Source of the DNA: Parachlamydia sp. AcF125
Lineage (GTDB): Bacteria; Chlamydiota; Chlamydiia; Chlamydiales; Parachlamydiaceae
DNA length: 64,000 nt
Assembly (NCBI RefSeq): GCF_018342475.1
Contig: NZ_JAEMUD010000001.1
Span: 558,001 to 622,000 of the forward strand
Reading direction: 5' to 3'
Shown here: positions 33,685-43,218 of the stretch, piece by piece
How positions within the stretch are numbered: position 1 is the first letter of the stretch
How the letters are laid out: every line of letters begins with the position of its first letter
Program-made: the position numbers and the translations under genes
Notes under the pieces: generated by a model
Database searches by the model: none
What the model was told of the DNA's origin: nothing
The model's input: the letters and a program-made list of their open reading frames with translations, nothing else

Positions 33685-36600
33685 ATGTTCGGAATCCTCA
33701 AAAAAATTTTCGGCACCGCACAAGATCGTCTTGTGAGGAAATACTTTAAAAGTGTGACATTAGTTAACGAGTGGGATGCAAAATTCACTTCGCTTAGCGA
33801 TGAAGCTTTACGCGCTAAGACAAATGAATTTAAGCAACGGCTTACTAATGGGGAAACTTTAGAACAACTTCTTCCAGAAGCTTATGCGGTAGTTAAAAGT
33901 GCTTGCAGACGCCTTTGTGGGACGGAAGTGCACGTCTCAGGTTATAATCAAAAATGGGATATGGTTCCTTACGATGTACAAATTGTAGGCGCAATTGCCC
34001 TTCATCATGGTTGTATTGCAGAGATGATGACAGGAGAGGGTAAAACTCTGACGGCTTCAATGCCTCTTTATCTAAATGCCTTAACAGGAGAACCTGTACA
34101 CTTAGTGACTGTTAACGATTATTTGGCTAAACGAGACTGTGAATGGATTGGAACGATTTTCCGTTGGTTAGGTTTAACAACTGCTTCCATCACTAACGAC
34201 ACCTCACCCGAAGAGCGTAAAAAACTCTATGAAGCTGATATTGTGTATGGCACAGCGTCTGAGTTTGGTTTTGACTATTTGCGCGATAACTCTATGGCCA
34301 CACGCAAAGAAGAGCAAGTGCAGCGCGGCCATTATTTTGCAATTATCGACGAAGTGGATTCTATTTTAATTGATGAAGCACGCACCCCCTTAATTATTTC
34401 TGGCCCTGTGCCCGTTAGTCGTCAAATGTATGATGAATTAAAAACGGGAGCAGCCGACTTAGTCAGAATGCAAAGAGATTTATGCAATCGCTTAGCCAGC
34501 GAAGCGCGTAAAACTTTAGAAGGCTTAACGGAGGCGGAAGGAAAAATCCGTGCTAAACGGGATAAAAAAGAGGAAGAGAACTATCAAGAAGCCCTTAGAA
34601 AGCTATGGTTAGTAAGTAAAGGAACCCCTCACAACAAACTTTTAAAACGGGCGAAAGAGGATCCTGACCTACGCGCCGCCATTGATAAGTGGGACCTTTA
34701 TTATTACGGGGATACAAATAAAGAAGAAAAGGCGCATGCGCTTTCAGAACTTTTCATGGTTGTAGATGAAAAAAGCAGTGAATACGAATTAACTGACAAA
34801 GGGATTGCAGCTTGGCAGCATGGGGCAAAAGAAGGTTCTGCAGAGGATTTTGTCATGCTAGATATTAGCCATGAATATTTGCTGATTGACGAAGATCCTC
34901 ATCTAGATGCTGATACCAAAATGGAGCGCAAGCTAGCTATCCAAGAAGAAGATGCAAAGCGAAAAGAAAGGGCCCATAATCTTCGCCAGCTTTTACGGGC
35001 GCACCTTTTAATGGAACGGGATGTAGATTATATCGTGCAAGATGGAAAAATTGTCATTATTGACGAGCACACCGGACGCCCTCAGCCTGGAAGGCGTTTT
35101 TCAGATGGGCTACATCAAGCCATTGAGGCTAAAGAGTCGGTGTCTATTCAAAAAGAAACGCAAACTTATGCAACTGTAACTTTGCAAAACTTTTTTAGAA
35201 TGTATAAAAAGCTGGCGGGAATGACAGGAACGGCTATCACCGAAGCGGGAGAATTCAAACAAATTTATAAATTGGAAGTTTTGGAAATTCCTACCCACCG
35301 CAAATGTATTCGCAAAGATTTCAACGATGAAATTTACATGACAGAGCGGGAGAAATACAACGCAATTTTGAAAGAAGTGCGGGAAGTGCATGAGCAAGGG
35401 CGCCCCATTTTAATTGGGACAGAATCAGTGGAAGTCTCCGAAAAACTTTCCAGAATTTTTAAACAGAATAAGCTGCCCCATACTGTTTTGAACGCGAAGC
35501 AACACGATAAAGAAGCGGAAATCATCGCACATGCGGGAACCCAAGGTGCTATCACAATTGCCACTAATATGGCCGGCCGTGGAACTGATATTAAGTTAGC
35601 TTCTGGGGTGGCAGAGTTAGGAGGCTTATATGTGATGGGCACGACGAGGCACCAATCGCGCCGCATTGATAGACAGCTGCGGGGACGTTGCGCACGTCAG
35701 GGAGACCCGGGAACTTCAAAATTTTATGTGTCTTTTGAAGATGCTTTATTGCGGCTCTTTGCATCCCCCCGCTTAACGGGAATTTTACAAAAATTTAGAC
35801 CTCCTGAAGGTGAGCCCATTTCAGCGTCTATTTTGAATAAGTCCATTGAAACCGCTCAAAAGCGGGTTGAGCAACGCAATTATACCGTCCGAAAGCATAC
35901 GTTAGAATATGACGATGTGATGAATAAACAACGTCAAGAGGTTTATTCCTTTAGAAATGAAATCATCCATACAGAGCATCCTGAAGCTGTGGCTGTGGAT
36001 GTCTTACGCACTGTTTGCCAGACTGCCGCCGATAAATATTTTAAAAATCGATCCGAAGAAGGTGCATGGGATCCTGAGGGCTATCGTCAATGGTTGATCC
36101 AACATTTCCCTGTGAGTTTTGAAGAAGGGTATTTTGATGATGATCATCTAGAAATTGAAGAGTTAGAAAAAATGGCTGCTGAGAAAGTGATCGCCGCTTT
36201 TGAGGAGAAATTGAAACGGGAAAATCAGAAAGTAGCGCCAGATAATGTTTCTCTGGGCTCTGTGGGACCAGCTCATGAGGCTATTCGCAACCTGATGATT
36301 CGCAAAAATGATCGGTTATGGCAAGAGCATTTGCTGACGATGGATCATTTGCGTTCGGAAGTGGGACTAAGAGCTGTTGGGCAACGGGATCCTTTGATGG
36401 AGTTTAAGCAAGAAGCTTTTATCAGTTTTGACGAGTTCGGTCAAAATCTGCGCAGCGAAATTGCCCACGACTTGTTCCGTTTCGAAATCATTACACGACA
36501 AGTCTCTATTCAAGATTTACTTTCCAGTTTGCAACTCGAAACCAATCGCTCTCTCTTTGCCGGTTTAGGAGCTCATCCTCCTCAAGAAGGGCTGGAAGCC

Positions 36601-36750
36601 CCTCTACAGCAGCCACAAGTACCCGAAATGGCTGCTCAGCCAGTTATAGCGCAAGGACCTCGGGTGGGTCGTAATGATGTCTGTCCTTGTGGAAGTGGAA
36701 AGAAGTATAAAAAGTGTTGCGGGATAAATAAGGATGTCTCTGAGAATTAA
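33685..36750 (+). CDS. secA: Protein translocase ATPase SecA
   Basis: The motor of Sec-dependent export at the inner membrane, ~1021 residues. Walker A is MMTGEGKTLTASMPLY, the DEAD-type motif is AIIDEVDSILIDEARTPLI and the second motor has TNMAGRGTDIKLA. The chlamydial insertion between ~240 and 400 is rich in charged helices. The C-terminus carries the zinc/SecB-binding tail NDVCPCGSGKKYKKCCG. The second ATG (33685, MFGILKKIFG) is preferred because it aligns with the usual SecA start and has GGAAG upstream; 33673 is the alternative. aspC follows 2 nt later. Confidence 0.97.
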   Translation: MFGILKKIFGTAQDRLVRKYFKSVTLVNEWDAKFTSLSDEALRAKTNEFKQRLTNGETLEQLLPEAYAVVKSACRRLCGTEVHVSGYNQKWDMVPYDVQIVGAIALHHGCIAEMMTGEGKTLTASMPLYLNALTGEPVHLVTVNDYLAKRDCEWIGTIFRWLGLTTASITNDTSPEERKKLYEADIVYGTASEFGFDYLRDNSMATRKEEQVQRGHYFAIIDEVDSILIDEARTPLIISGPVPVSRQMYDELKTGAADLVRMQRDLCNRLASEARKTLEGLTEAEGKIRAKRDKKEEENYQEALRKLWLVSKGTPHNKLLKRAKEDPDLRAAIDKWDLYYYGDTNKEEKAHALSELFMVVDEKSSEYELTDKGIAAWQHGAKEGSAEDFVMLDISHEYLLIDEDPHLDADTKMERKLAIQEEDAKRKERAHNLRQLLRAHLLMERDVDYIVQDGKIVIIDEHTGRPQPGRRFSDGLHQAIEAKESVSIQKETQTYATVTLQNFFRMYKKLAGMTGTAITEAGEFKQIYKLEVLEIPTHRKCIRKDFNDEIYMTEREKYNAILKEVREVHEQGRPILIGTESVEVSEKLSRIFKQNKLPHTVLNAKQHDKEAEIIAHAGTQGAITIATNMAGRGTDIKLASGVAELGGLYVMGTTRHQSRRIDRQLRGRCARQGDPGTSKFYVSFEDALLRLFASPRLTGILQKFRPPEGEPISASILNKSIETAQKRVEQRNYTVRKHTLEYDDVMNKQRQEVYSFRNEIIHTEHPEAVAVDVLRTVCQTAADKYFKNRSEEGAWDPEGYRQWLIQHFPVSFEEGYFDDDHLEIEELEKMAAEKVIAAFEEKLKRENQKVAPDNVSLGSVGPAHEAIRNLMIRKNDRLWQEHLLTMDHLRSEVGLRAVGQRDPLMEFKQEAFISFDEFGQNLRSEIAHDLFRFEIITRQVSIQDLLSSLQLETNRSLFAGLGAHPPQEGLEAPLQQPQVPEMAAQPVIAQGPRVGRNDVCPCGSGKKYKKCCGINKDVSEN

Positions 36751-36752
36751 AC

Positions 36753-37949
36753 ATGTTTACTCACATCGACTTACTTCCCGATGATCCCATTTTTGGCTTA
36801 AATCTTCTTTTTTCTCAGGACCCTTGTCCTGAGAAAGTGAATTTGGGGATTGGAGCTTATAGAGATGGGTGTGGAAAACCAGTAGTTTTATCTTCCGTGC
36901 GAAAAGCCGAGTACATTTTATGGGAGCAGCAACTGAATAAGGAGTATCCTCCCATAGAGGGGGACTCCGATTTTGTTCAAGTAACCCTCGAGTTGATCTT
37001 CGGAACGGATCATCCCCTTTTAAAACAAAATCGGGTAGCGGCTATCCAATCTGTAGGGGGAACCGGCGCCTTAAGAATAGGGGCCGAGTTTTTTCGTGAA
37101 ATGTCTCTTTCAGGCTTCGTTTTTCTTCCTACCCCCACGTGGCCTAACCATCTTCCAATTTTCAAGTCTGCTGGATTACAAGTGGCCTTTTATCCTTACT
37201 ATTCCGATCGAGCCCATGCTTTTGATTTTGCTCAAATGTGCGAAGCCCTCACCACCATGCCTGCTAGAAGCTTAATCGTGCTGCATGGATGTTGCCATAA
37301 TCCCACCGGGATAGATCCTACGTTTGAAGAATGGAAAATACTTTCACACTTAATCAAAGAGCGTCAATTAATTCCATTTTTTGACTTTGCTTATCAAGGG
37401 TTTGGAAGCGATATAGAGCAGGATGCCCAAGCCATTCGTTTTTTTGCTAACCAAGGGCATGAAATGTTGGTGGCAAGTTCTTATTCTAAAAATTTTGGCC
37501 TTTATGGGGAAAGGGTGGGCACCTTAGTGGTTATTACGCCAGATGATTTAACAAGGGTAAAAGTAAAAGGGCATTTAAAACACCGAGTTCGCAGCAGCTA
37601 TTCTATGCCCCCTTTACATGGAGCTCGCATTGTGTCCACCATCCTTCATTCTCCTTCCTTGCGACAAGAATGGGTGCAGGAATTAGAAAAAATGCGCAAA
37701 AGAATTGCGGATGTGCGCAAATCTTTTGTCGAAGGATTGCTAAAGGCTAGTTGTCAAATAGATTTTAGCTTTATGAATCGGCAACTTGGCATGTTTTCTT
37801 TTTCAGGGCTTAATGAGAAACAAGTTTTAACTTTAAGAGAGAAGTATGGAATTTATACCCCTTTAAATGGCCGTATAAATGTGGCTGGCCTTAATTCAAG
37901 CAATTTAGACTACGTGGTGCAAGCCGTTAACCAAATTGTGAAAATATGA
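36753..37949 (+). CDS. aspC: Aspartate/aromatic aminotransferase, class I fold
   Basis: A PLP-dependent transaminase exchanging amino groups between aspartate (or aromatic amino acids) and 2-oxoglutarate; 398 residues. Signatures: KVNLGIGAYRDGCGKPVVL, QSVGGTGALRIGAEF, LHGCCHNPTGIDPT and the PLP-lysine motif SSYSKNFGLYGERVG (K of SYSKNF). FFDFAYQGFG holds the PLP-pyridine Asp. The sequence begins MFTHIDLLPDDPIFGL, typical of the AspC/TyrB group. It lies 2 nt after secA and overlaps mreC by 4 nt; the aspC-mreC pair matches CT637-CT638 of C. trachomatis. Confidence 0.93.
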   Translation: MFTHIDLLPDDPIFGLNLLFSQDPCPEKVNLGIGAYRDGCGKPVVLSSVRKAEYILWEQQLNKEYPPIEGDSDFVQVTLELIFGTDHPLLKQNRVAAIQSVGGTGALRIGAEFFREMSLSGFVFLPTPTWPNHLPIFKSAGLQVAFYPYYSDRAHAFDFAQMCEALTTMPARSLIVLHGCCHNPTGIDPTFEEWKILSHLIKERQLIPFFDFAYQGFGSDIEQDAQAIRFFANQGHEMLVASSYSKNFGLYGERVGTLVVITPDDLTRVKVKGHLKHRVRSSYSMPPLHGARIVSTILHSPSLRQEWVQELEKMRKRIADVRKSFVEGLLKASCQIDFSFMNRQLGMFSFSGLNEKQVLTLREKYGIYTPLNGRINVAGLNSSNLDYVVQAVNQIVKI

Positions 37950-39064
37950 AGCGCACCCAATCTCATTCCTACCTTTTAGTTTTTTGTTTTTTATTCTTAC
38001 TTGTCAGTATTCCTTTGCAAACAGCTGAAAAAATGAAGGGAAGCGTGTCTGCCTTATTAGGGCCTTCTTGGGAAAGCTTGACTAACTTCAGGTTAAGACT
38101 AACGTCTTTTTTAGCTTTCCCTAAAACAGGAGACCCTTTTGAAGGACAAGTAGAACAAAAACTGAAAGAATTAGAATTGGAGAACGAGCTTTTAACCACA
38201 GAAATTGAGCGGTTACGTTTGATAACAGAAGGGGAGAAAAGAGATCCAGGAATAGAAAAACCTCCCTTAGCGCTCCGTGGAATTCCTGCAAAAGTGATTT
38301 TTCGCTCTCCCTCCTCGTGGAATAGTTCCTTATGGCTAAATGTAGGCTCTGCTAAAAATGAGGAATTGGGGTTTTCTTACATTTGTAAAAACAGTCCCGT
38401 CATGTTAGGAAAGTCAGTCATTGGAGTGGTTGACTATGTGGGAAAAAAACAATCGCGAGTTAAGCTTATTACAGATCCAGGCTTGACCCTTTCGGTTAGA
38501 GTACATAGGGGACATGCACAAAAAATCACTCTTTTGGAAAACGTAGATAGGCTTATTCAGTCATGGTCAGCCTCTTGTGTGGCGGATGAACATTTGAAAA
38601 AGTCACTTGAAGATTTGAAAGAGAAATTAAAAAAAGAGACACCTCTAAGGTTATTGCTTGCCAAAGGGGAATTAAAAGGGTGCAGCAAATCTTTATGGAG
38701 ATCACAGATCCCTTGCTTGCGTGGAACAGGGTTTAATTATGACTTCGCAGATCAAGAAGGCCCCGCCAGAGATTTACGAACGGGTATTCCCGAGGATGTG
38801 CCGCTTTCACAGCGGGCTACCTGCCAAGCTCCCCCTTTAGTTAAAGTCGATGATCTTCTGGTCACAACTGGAATGGATGGTATTTTCCCTGCTGGATTGC
38901 ATGTGGCAAAGGTCGTTAATATCTACCCTTTAAAAGAAGGCGATTATTTTTATGAACTTGAGGCAGAACCAACAGCCGGGAGTATGGACGATCTTTCTGT
39001 CGCATTTATTCTTCCTCCCTTGGGATTTAATTCTTTAGATTTGCCTCCCCCTATCCATCGGTAA
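37946..39064 (+). CDS. mreC: Rod shape-determining protein MreC-like
   Basis: A 372-residue membrane-anchored periplasmic scaffold: a signal-anchor helix (residues ~8-27), a coiled coil (~70-95, KELELENELLTTEIERLRL) and an MreC beta-barrel region with WNVGS-like LWLNVGSAKNEELGF, GVVDYVGKKQSRVKLITDPG and a late TTGMDGIFPAGLHVAKV, the conserved MreC C-terminal motif. A ~90-residue insertion near 195-290 is unusual compared with other MreC proteins. MreC positions peptidoglycan synthases with MreB, which chlamydiae use for division. Overlaps aspC by ATGA. Confidence 0.82.
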   Translation: MKRTQSHSYLLVFCFLFLLVSIPLQTAEKMKGSVSALLGPSWESLTNFRLRLTSFLAFPKTGDPFEGQVEQKLKELELENELLTTEIERLRLITEGEKRDPGIEKPPLALRGIPAKVIFRSPSSWNSSLWLNVGSAKNEELGFSYICKNSPVMLGKSVIGVVDYVGKKQSRVKLITDPGLTLSVRVHRGHAQKITLLENVDRLIQSWSASCVADEHLKKSLEDLKEKLKKETPLRLLLAKGELKGCSKSLWRSQIPCLRGTGFNYDFADQEGPARDLRTGIPEDVPLSQRATCQAPPLVKVDDLLVTTGMDGIFPAGLHVAKVVNIYPLKEGDYFYELEAEPTAGSMDDLSVAFILPPLGFNSLDLPPPIHR

Positions 39065-39485
39065 CCCCCTCAAGAAAAGCTGAGCATTTATCTCCAATCA
39101 GGGTGTAACAGAGTTACACGTGACTTTTTCCATAGAGTACAATGTCAAAATATCCTTTTCTCTCTTTTTTAAGCGGCTCGCAGGGCTTTTTTTTCTTGGG
39201 GAGCCTTTTCTCACTTCTGGTTCTCTAAAGTATACCTAGAATGATCGAATGAATACTATAGCCTTCATGCATGGCGAGCAAAGGGTATTCTAGCAAAAGG
39301 GAGACAAGATTGGCTATCTCTACGCAGTTGAGAAAAACTTAAGAAGAGTCATTTAGCTTTTTTTATTAGCCAATCAAACTACTTTAATATTAGCCCTCTT
39401 TTAAAACCTCTTTTTTTTCTTAAAGGGTAGAAAAGCTTTTACATTTAAAAACAGTTCTGAAATGCTTGTCTTAAAGTTATATTAA
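39065..39485. other. Intergenic region after mreC
   Basis: About 420 bases. It starts with a hairpin terminator (39103-39129). The remainder is AT-rich with no supported ORF, and should hold the promoter of the antiporter gene. Nothing else was recognised. Confidence 0.35.
39103..39129 (+). terminator. Probable terminator of the secA-aspC-mreC transcript
   Basis: A perfect 7-bp stem GTGTAAC/GTTACAC with a 3-nt loop (39103-39119), followed by GTGACTTTTT. It is short and low in GC, so termination strength is uncertain. Confidence 0.45.
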
Positions 39486-41045
39486 ATGAGAAAAATGCCT
39501 GACGATAAATCTCTTTTAGAATTGCCACCTAATCGATTGGTTGTGAATAAGCCCACCAGAAGTTTTTGGCGGGCGGTGTCTTACTGTTTACTCCTCTTAG
39601 CAACCGTGGAGATCGGTTATTTCCTGTACAATGGGGCCTTTTATTTTGCATCCCCAAATCCGCTTATTTTATCTTTAGCAGAATACGGAGATACTTCCTT
39701 AGACAGCACGTGGGAACAGTTATGGTATCGCATTCAAAGGCAACCTTTTAATTTGCTTTCTTTAATCATTTTTCTTTGTGCGATCACGCATACCTTTTTT
39801 GCGCATAAGTTTATGGAAAAGTCTAATCAACTGAAAGCTGCTCAAAAAGATTTAGAAAACCCCTCTTCATTTGAAAATTTTAAAATAGAAATTTTGCATT
39901 TTTTAGGGGAAGTAGAAATTGTCTTTGGAGTGTGGGTAATTCCTCTGATTTTATGTATGGGATACCTTTACAATTGGAAGACTGCCATCCACTATCTAAA
40001 TGGGATTAGCTATATCGAGCCTTTATTTGTGGTGGTAATCATGGCAATTACCTCTACCAAACCTATCATTTATTTAGCGGAAAAGGGGTTGAAGTGGGTA
40101 GCAAGAGTAGGAGGAGAATCAGTTAAATCTTGGTGGTGGGTGCTTTTGACTATAGGACCTTTGACAGGATCGTTTATAACCGAGCCCGGAGCGATGACAA
40201 TTTGTGCCTTACTTCTAGCTAAACAGTTTTATCATTTAAAGCCGACCCCCCTTTTAGCTTATGCCACTTTGGGATTGCTATTTACCAATATTTCGGTGGG
40301 GGGAGTTCTGACAAACTTTGCGGCGCCTCCCGTCTTGATGGTAAGCAAGGTGTGGGATTGGAGCAGCCAAAACATGTTAATGCAGTTTGGATGGAAGGCG
40401 GTTTGTGGGATTTTAATCGCAAACTTTTTATATTATCAGTTGTTTCGAAAAGAATTTTCCCAATTGGAGATAAAAAGGCAGCAATTGAAAATTTCCCAAA
40501 AGGATGAATCGCAATCTATTCCTGCGTGGATTTGCCTGGCACATATTTTCTTTCTGGCATGGATGGTGCTGCATGCCCATTATCCAGTCGTCTTCATTGG
40601 AACATTTTTGTTATTTATAGGTTTCTATCGAGCCACACTCCCTTTTCAGTGGGAATTGGAGCTTAAAACTCCCATCTTAGTGGGGTTTTTCTTGGCCGGT
40701 TTAGTCATCCATGGAACCTTACAAGCTTGGTGGATTTCCCCCTTACTTGGGCATGCTTCCAAGGAGATTTTGCTTGGCCTTTCCATTTTATTGACTGCCT
40801 TCAATGACAATGCAGAAATTACTTTTTTGGCGACCTTAATTCCTACTTTTACAGAGCCGATGAAGTATGCGGTGTTGGCAGGATCGGTGACAGGCGGAGG
40901 CCTTACAGTGATTGCCAATGCTCCTAACCCGCTTGGGCAAGCTATTTTAGCCCCTTATTTTGCAGATGGAATTTCGACCCTTTATCTCTTTTTAGGGGCT
41001 CTTATTCCCACTCTGATTATGGGGAGCATGTTTTATTTTTTCTAA
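39486..41045 (+). CDS. Putative Na+/H+ antiporter (Na_H_antiport_3-like family)
   Basis: A 519-residue polytopic membrane protein with about 12 hydrophobic segments. It resembles a bacterial family annotated as putative Na+/H+ antiporter that is regular in chlamydiae: FLGEVEIVFGVWVIPLIL, ITSTKPIIYLAE, GPLTGSFITEPGAMTICALL, TNISVGGVLTNFAAPPVL and late LLTAFNDNAEITFLATLIP then GGGLTVIANAPNPLGQAIL. These Asn/Asp-rich half-helices resemble the inverted repeats of the ion transporter superfamily. Ends in a 4-nt convergent overlap with the methyltransferase gene. The transported ion is inferred from family annotation only. Confidence 0.82.
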   Translation: MRKMPDDKSLLELPPNRLVVNKPTRSFWRAVSYCLLLLATVEIGYFLYNGAFYFASPNPLILSLAEYGDTSLDSTWEQLWYRIQRQPFNLLSLIIFLCAITHTFFAHKFMEKSNQLKAAQKDLENPSSFENFKIEILHFLGEVEIVFGVWVIPLILCMGYLYNWKTAIHYLNGISYIEPLFVVVIMAITSTKPIIYLAEKGLKWVARVGGESVKSWWWVLLTIGPLTGSFITEPGAMTICALLLAKQFYHLKPTPLLAYATLGLLFTNISVGGVLTNFAAPPVLMVSKVWDWSSQNMLMQFGWKAVCGILIANFLYYQLFRKEFSQLEIKRQQLKISQKDESQSIPAWICLAHIFFLAWMVLHAHYPVVFIGTFLLFIGFYRATLPFQWELELKTPILVGFFLAGLVIHGTLQAWWISPLLGHASKEILLGLSILLTAFNDNAEITFLATLIPTFTEPMKYAVLAGSVTGGGLTVIANAPNPLGQAILAPYFADGISTLYLFLGALIPTLIMGSMFYFF

Positions 41046-42295
41046 CTGAGCCGCAGAGCACAAGCAAATCCGCCATCTAACCCTAAAGTATTCGGAAGAA
41101 TGGTATGGCTGGTTCGCATGAAAAGCCCACATTGGCGGCTGATTTTTTGCACAAGCTTTTGGTTTTCTTGGCTTAAAATACTGCAGGTCATATACCAAAT
41201 TTCTCCCTGTTCCGAAAGTAAAGTGTGTGCATGCGACAATAGGCGCAATTGGGTGTCTTCCAATTGTTTAAGAACTTGATCCGAAAATCTCCAACGGGCT
41301 TCTGGCCGTTTATTTAGCACTCCTGTGTTGCTACAGGGAGCATCTACAATAATCAAATCAAAGCGTTGATTGGCGATATAGAATTCTCCTTTTGTGCAGG
41401 TAAGGGTGGCCTCTAATTGATATTTTTGGCAGTTCTCTTGTAGCGTCCTAATTTTAGGGAGAGATACGTCATTGGCGAATAAAGGTGCTGAAGGATAAAA
41501 ATCATGCGCTAACAATAATTTGCCACCAGGGGAAGCGCAAAGGTCTAAAATGGTGCCAGGGGGAGGGGCACCTTGGCGCAAGTGCTCCATTAAAAGGTAA
41601 GGTGTTCCGTTTTGAATGTAAAAATGTGGAGATCGAGCAAAAAGAGGGATGTCGCTTGCTTCTTTAATGAAAGCGAGAGGAGGGGGAAGCTGCGGCACTC
41701 GTGTAAGTTTGTCTTGTTCGTTATGAGTGAGAGAAGTTTGGGGCCGTAGTCTAACCATGGTTGTAGAGGGGCGATTTCCTAACTCTAAAATTTGTTTGCA
41801 TGTGTCTAGGCCGAAATTGGCCAGAAAAGCTTCTACGAGGGGAAGAGGGTAAGAATAACGAATGCTCAAATCTTGGGGCGTATTTTCTTGAGGAATGGGG
41901 GGAAGCCCTTTTTCTGCCTTTCGCAATAAGGCATTTAAGAAAGAAACAAAGGTGGCATGGCAATATTTTTTTGCTAGATCGACACTCTCATGTCCAATGG
42001 CGTATAGGGGAGTTGTTGTCTGAAAGGCAGCCTGGAATAAAGCCGTTCGAAGGAGGGCTTTTTCTTTAATCTTTAGCGATAATGTTTGCCTTTTAGCCAT
42101 AGATTTTGCCGTAAAATCTAAGGTCAGCGCCATCCTAACTGAACCATAGGCAACATCTTGTGCAAAAGCAAAATCTAAAGGGGAAGGGGATTCTCTTTGT
42201 TTCCACTCTTCAAGAGATTCTGCGAGGAATTTTCCTTCTTTCAAAAAAGCATAAACAGCCAAAAAGGCTGCTTCACGTGGATTTGTTTGGGACAT
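41042..42295 (-). CDS. rsmB: rRNA (cytosine-5-)-methyltransferase, RsmB/Sun/NOL1 family
   Basis: S-adenosylmethionine-dependent m5C methyltransferase, probably for 16S rRNA; 417 residues. An N-terminal NusB-like helical domain (FAQDVAYGSVRMALTLDF ... ALLRTALFQAAFQ) precedes the Rossmann catalytic domain. Motifs: SAM loop LDLCASPGGKLLLA, FDLIIVDAPCSNTGVL (one active Cys) and YMTCSILSQENQKLV (catalytic TCS Cys). HLRQGAPPPG sits ahead of the SAM loop as in RsmB. It lies 42 nt after the DUF2063 gene of the MNIO operon and may be read through from it. Confidence 0.9.
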   Translation of the reverse strand: MSQTNPREAAFLAVYAFLKEGKFLAESLEEWKQRESPSPLDFAFAQDVAYGSVRMALTLDFTAKSMAKRQTLSLKIKEKALLRTALFQAAFQTTTPLYAIGHESVDLAKKYCHATFVSFLNALLRKAEKGLPPIPQENTPQDLSIRYSYPLPLVEAFLANFGLDTCKQILELGNRPSTTMVRLRPQTSLTHNEQDKLTRVPQLPPPLAFIKEASDIPLFARSPHFYIQNGTPYLLMEHLRQGAPPPGTILDLCASPGGKLLLAHDFYPSAPLFANDVSLPKIRTLQENCQKYQLEATLTCTKGEFYIANQRFDLIIVDAPCSNTGVLNKRPEARWRFSDQVLKQLEDTQLRLLSHAHTLLSEQGEIWYMTCSILSQENQKLVQKISRQCGLFMRTSHTILPNTLGLDGGFACALRLS

Positions 42296-42337
42296 ATACT
42301 TGGCCAGGGTGAATTCCCTTATAGCTTACTCGATCAA

Positions 42338-43216
42338 TCATTTTGTATCTAGCATTAACCATTGTCCTAAAAACCACTTATGAAACCATTCTTGCAAATT
42401 TTCGGCGCTATTTTTAAAGATTGAATCTGTTTGCTCTTCTAGCCATTCACAAGCCTGGTCAATCGAGCAACCTGTTCGGAAAAGAGAGAGAAAGTGGTAT
42501 TCATCTGGAGCAAGGGGAGCGGTAACGACTTGATTGTTACGATTTCTGAAAACTGCGCAATAGCAGGGCGTATGCTTAAGCTCAGGAAAGTCATGCTCCA
42601 ACCAGTAGTCAGGCTCTTGCTTTAAGAAGGCTTCCCGGAACTTTACTAATTCATATTTGAAGGCAAAGATTTGCATGTGGGGTTGCAATTTCAAGCTTTT
42701 TGCTAGAACAGCCTCCGAATCTCCTCGCATCATCTCATGGAGATTGGTGGAAATGTGGGCCGTATAAAAAGCTTGATTGAAAGCGCAGTCTAATTGAGCT
42801 GCATCATAGACAAACTGAAAATCATCCGCACGATAACATTCTTGAATATAGAGGGAAAGGCGGTCTCCGATAGCTTGTAAAAACCAATGAGAAGGGGGGT
42901 ATAGCACCAAATAAGGGAAGCCTAAAATTTGATTAAAATCCCGGTAACCAAACAAACGTGTGACTAAGGGAAAGGTATCGTGCAAAACATTCAGCAGCCG
43001 CCACCAGTATTGTTGATTATAAATTTCAATTCTTTGGGCCGGCTCTAAGGTCGGGCTTGGAACAATATAATGAGCGGCTTCCATCTCCATAGGTTGACCG
43101 CTAGGGGAGATGGGATTCATGTGGCTGTCGATATCGATTGGGCGAGCGATGATACTGCCAAACCATTCTTGAATGGATTGAAGGGCAGGGGGTACAAGTG
43201 TTTGTTCGGTGCTCAT
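42338..43216 (-). CDS. DUF2063 protein, partner of the MNIO enzyme (BufC/HvfC-like)
   Basis: A ~292-residue soluble protein. The N-terminal DUF2063 part is recognisable from LQSIQEWFGSIIARP and RIEIYNQQYWWRLLNVLHDT then FPLVTRLFGYRDFNQIL. In bufferin/Hvf and related systems such proteins form the RiPP recognition partner of the MNIO (DUF692) enzyme. The C-terminal part (from ~200) has a winged-helix-like end ...LFRTGCSIDQACEWLEEQ. The ATG at 43216 lies 2 nt after the MNIO stop with AAGGG upstream; an in-frame ATG at 43231 overlaps the MNIO gene. Third gene after the precursor. Confidence 0.8.
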   Translation of the reverse strand: MSTEQTLVPPALQSIQEWFGSIIARPIDIDSHMNPISPSGQPMEMEAAHYIVPSPTLEPAQRIEIYNQQYWWRLLNVLHDTFPLVTRLFGYRDFNQILGFPYLVLYPPSHWFLQAIGDRLSLYIQECYRADDFQFVYDAAQLDCAFNQAFYTAHISTNLHEMMRGDSEAVLAKSLKLQPHMQIFAFKYELVKFREAFLKQEPDYWLEHDFPELKHTPCYCAVFRNRNNQVVTAPLAPDEYHFLSLFRTGCSIDQACEWLEEQTDSIFKNSAENLQEWFHKWFLGQWLMLDTK

Positions 43217-43218
43217 GC

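Noticed and set aside
34000-36000. Antisense ORFs inside secA (35110-35397, 35334-35666)
   Set aside because: The secA frame is fully conserved across the same bases.
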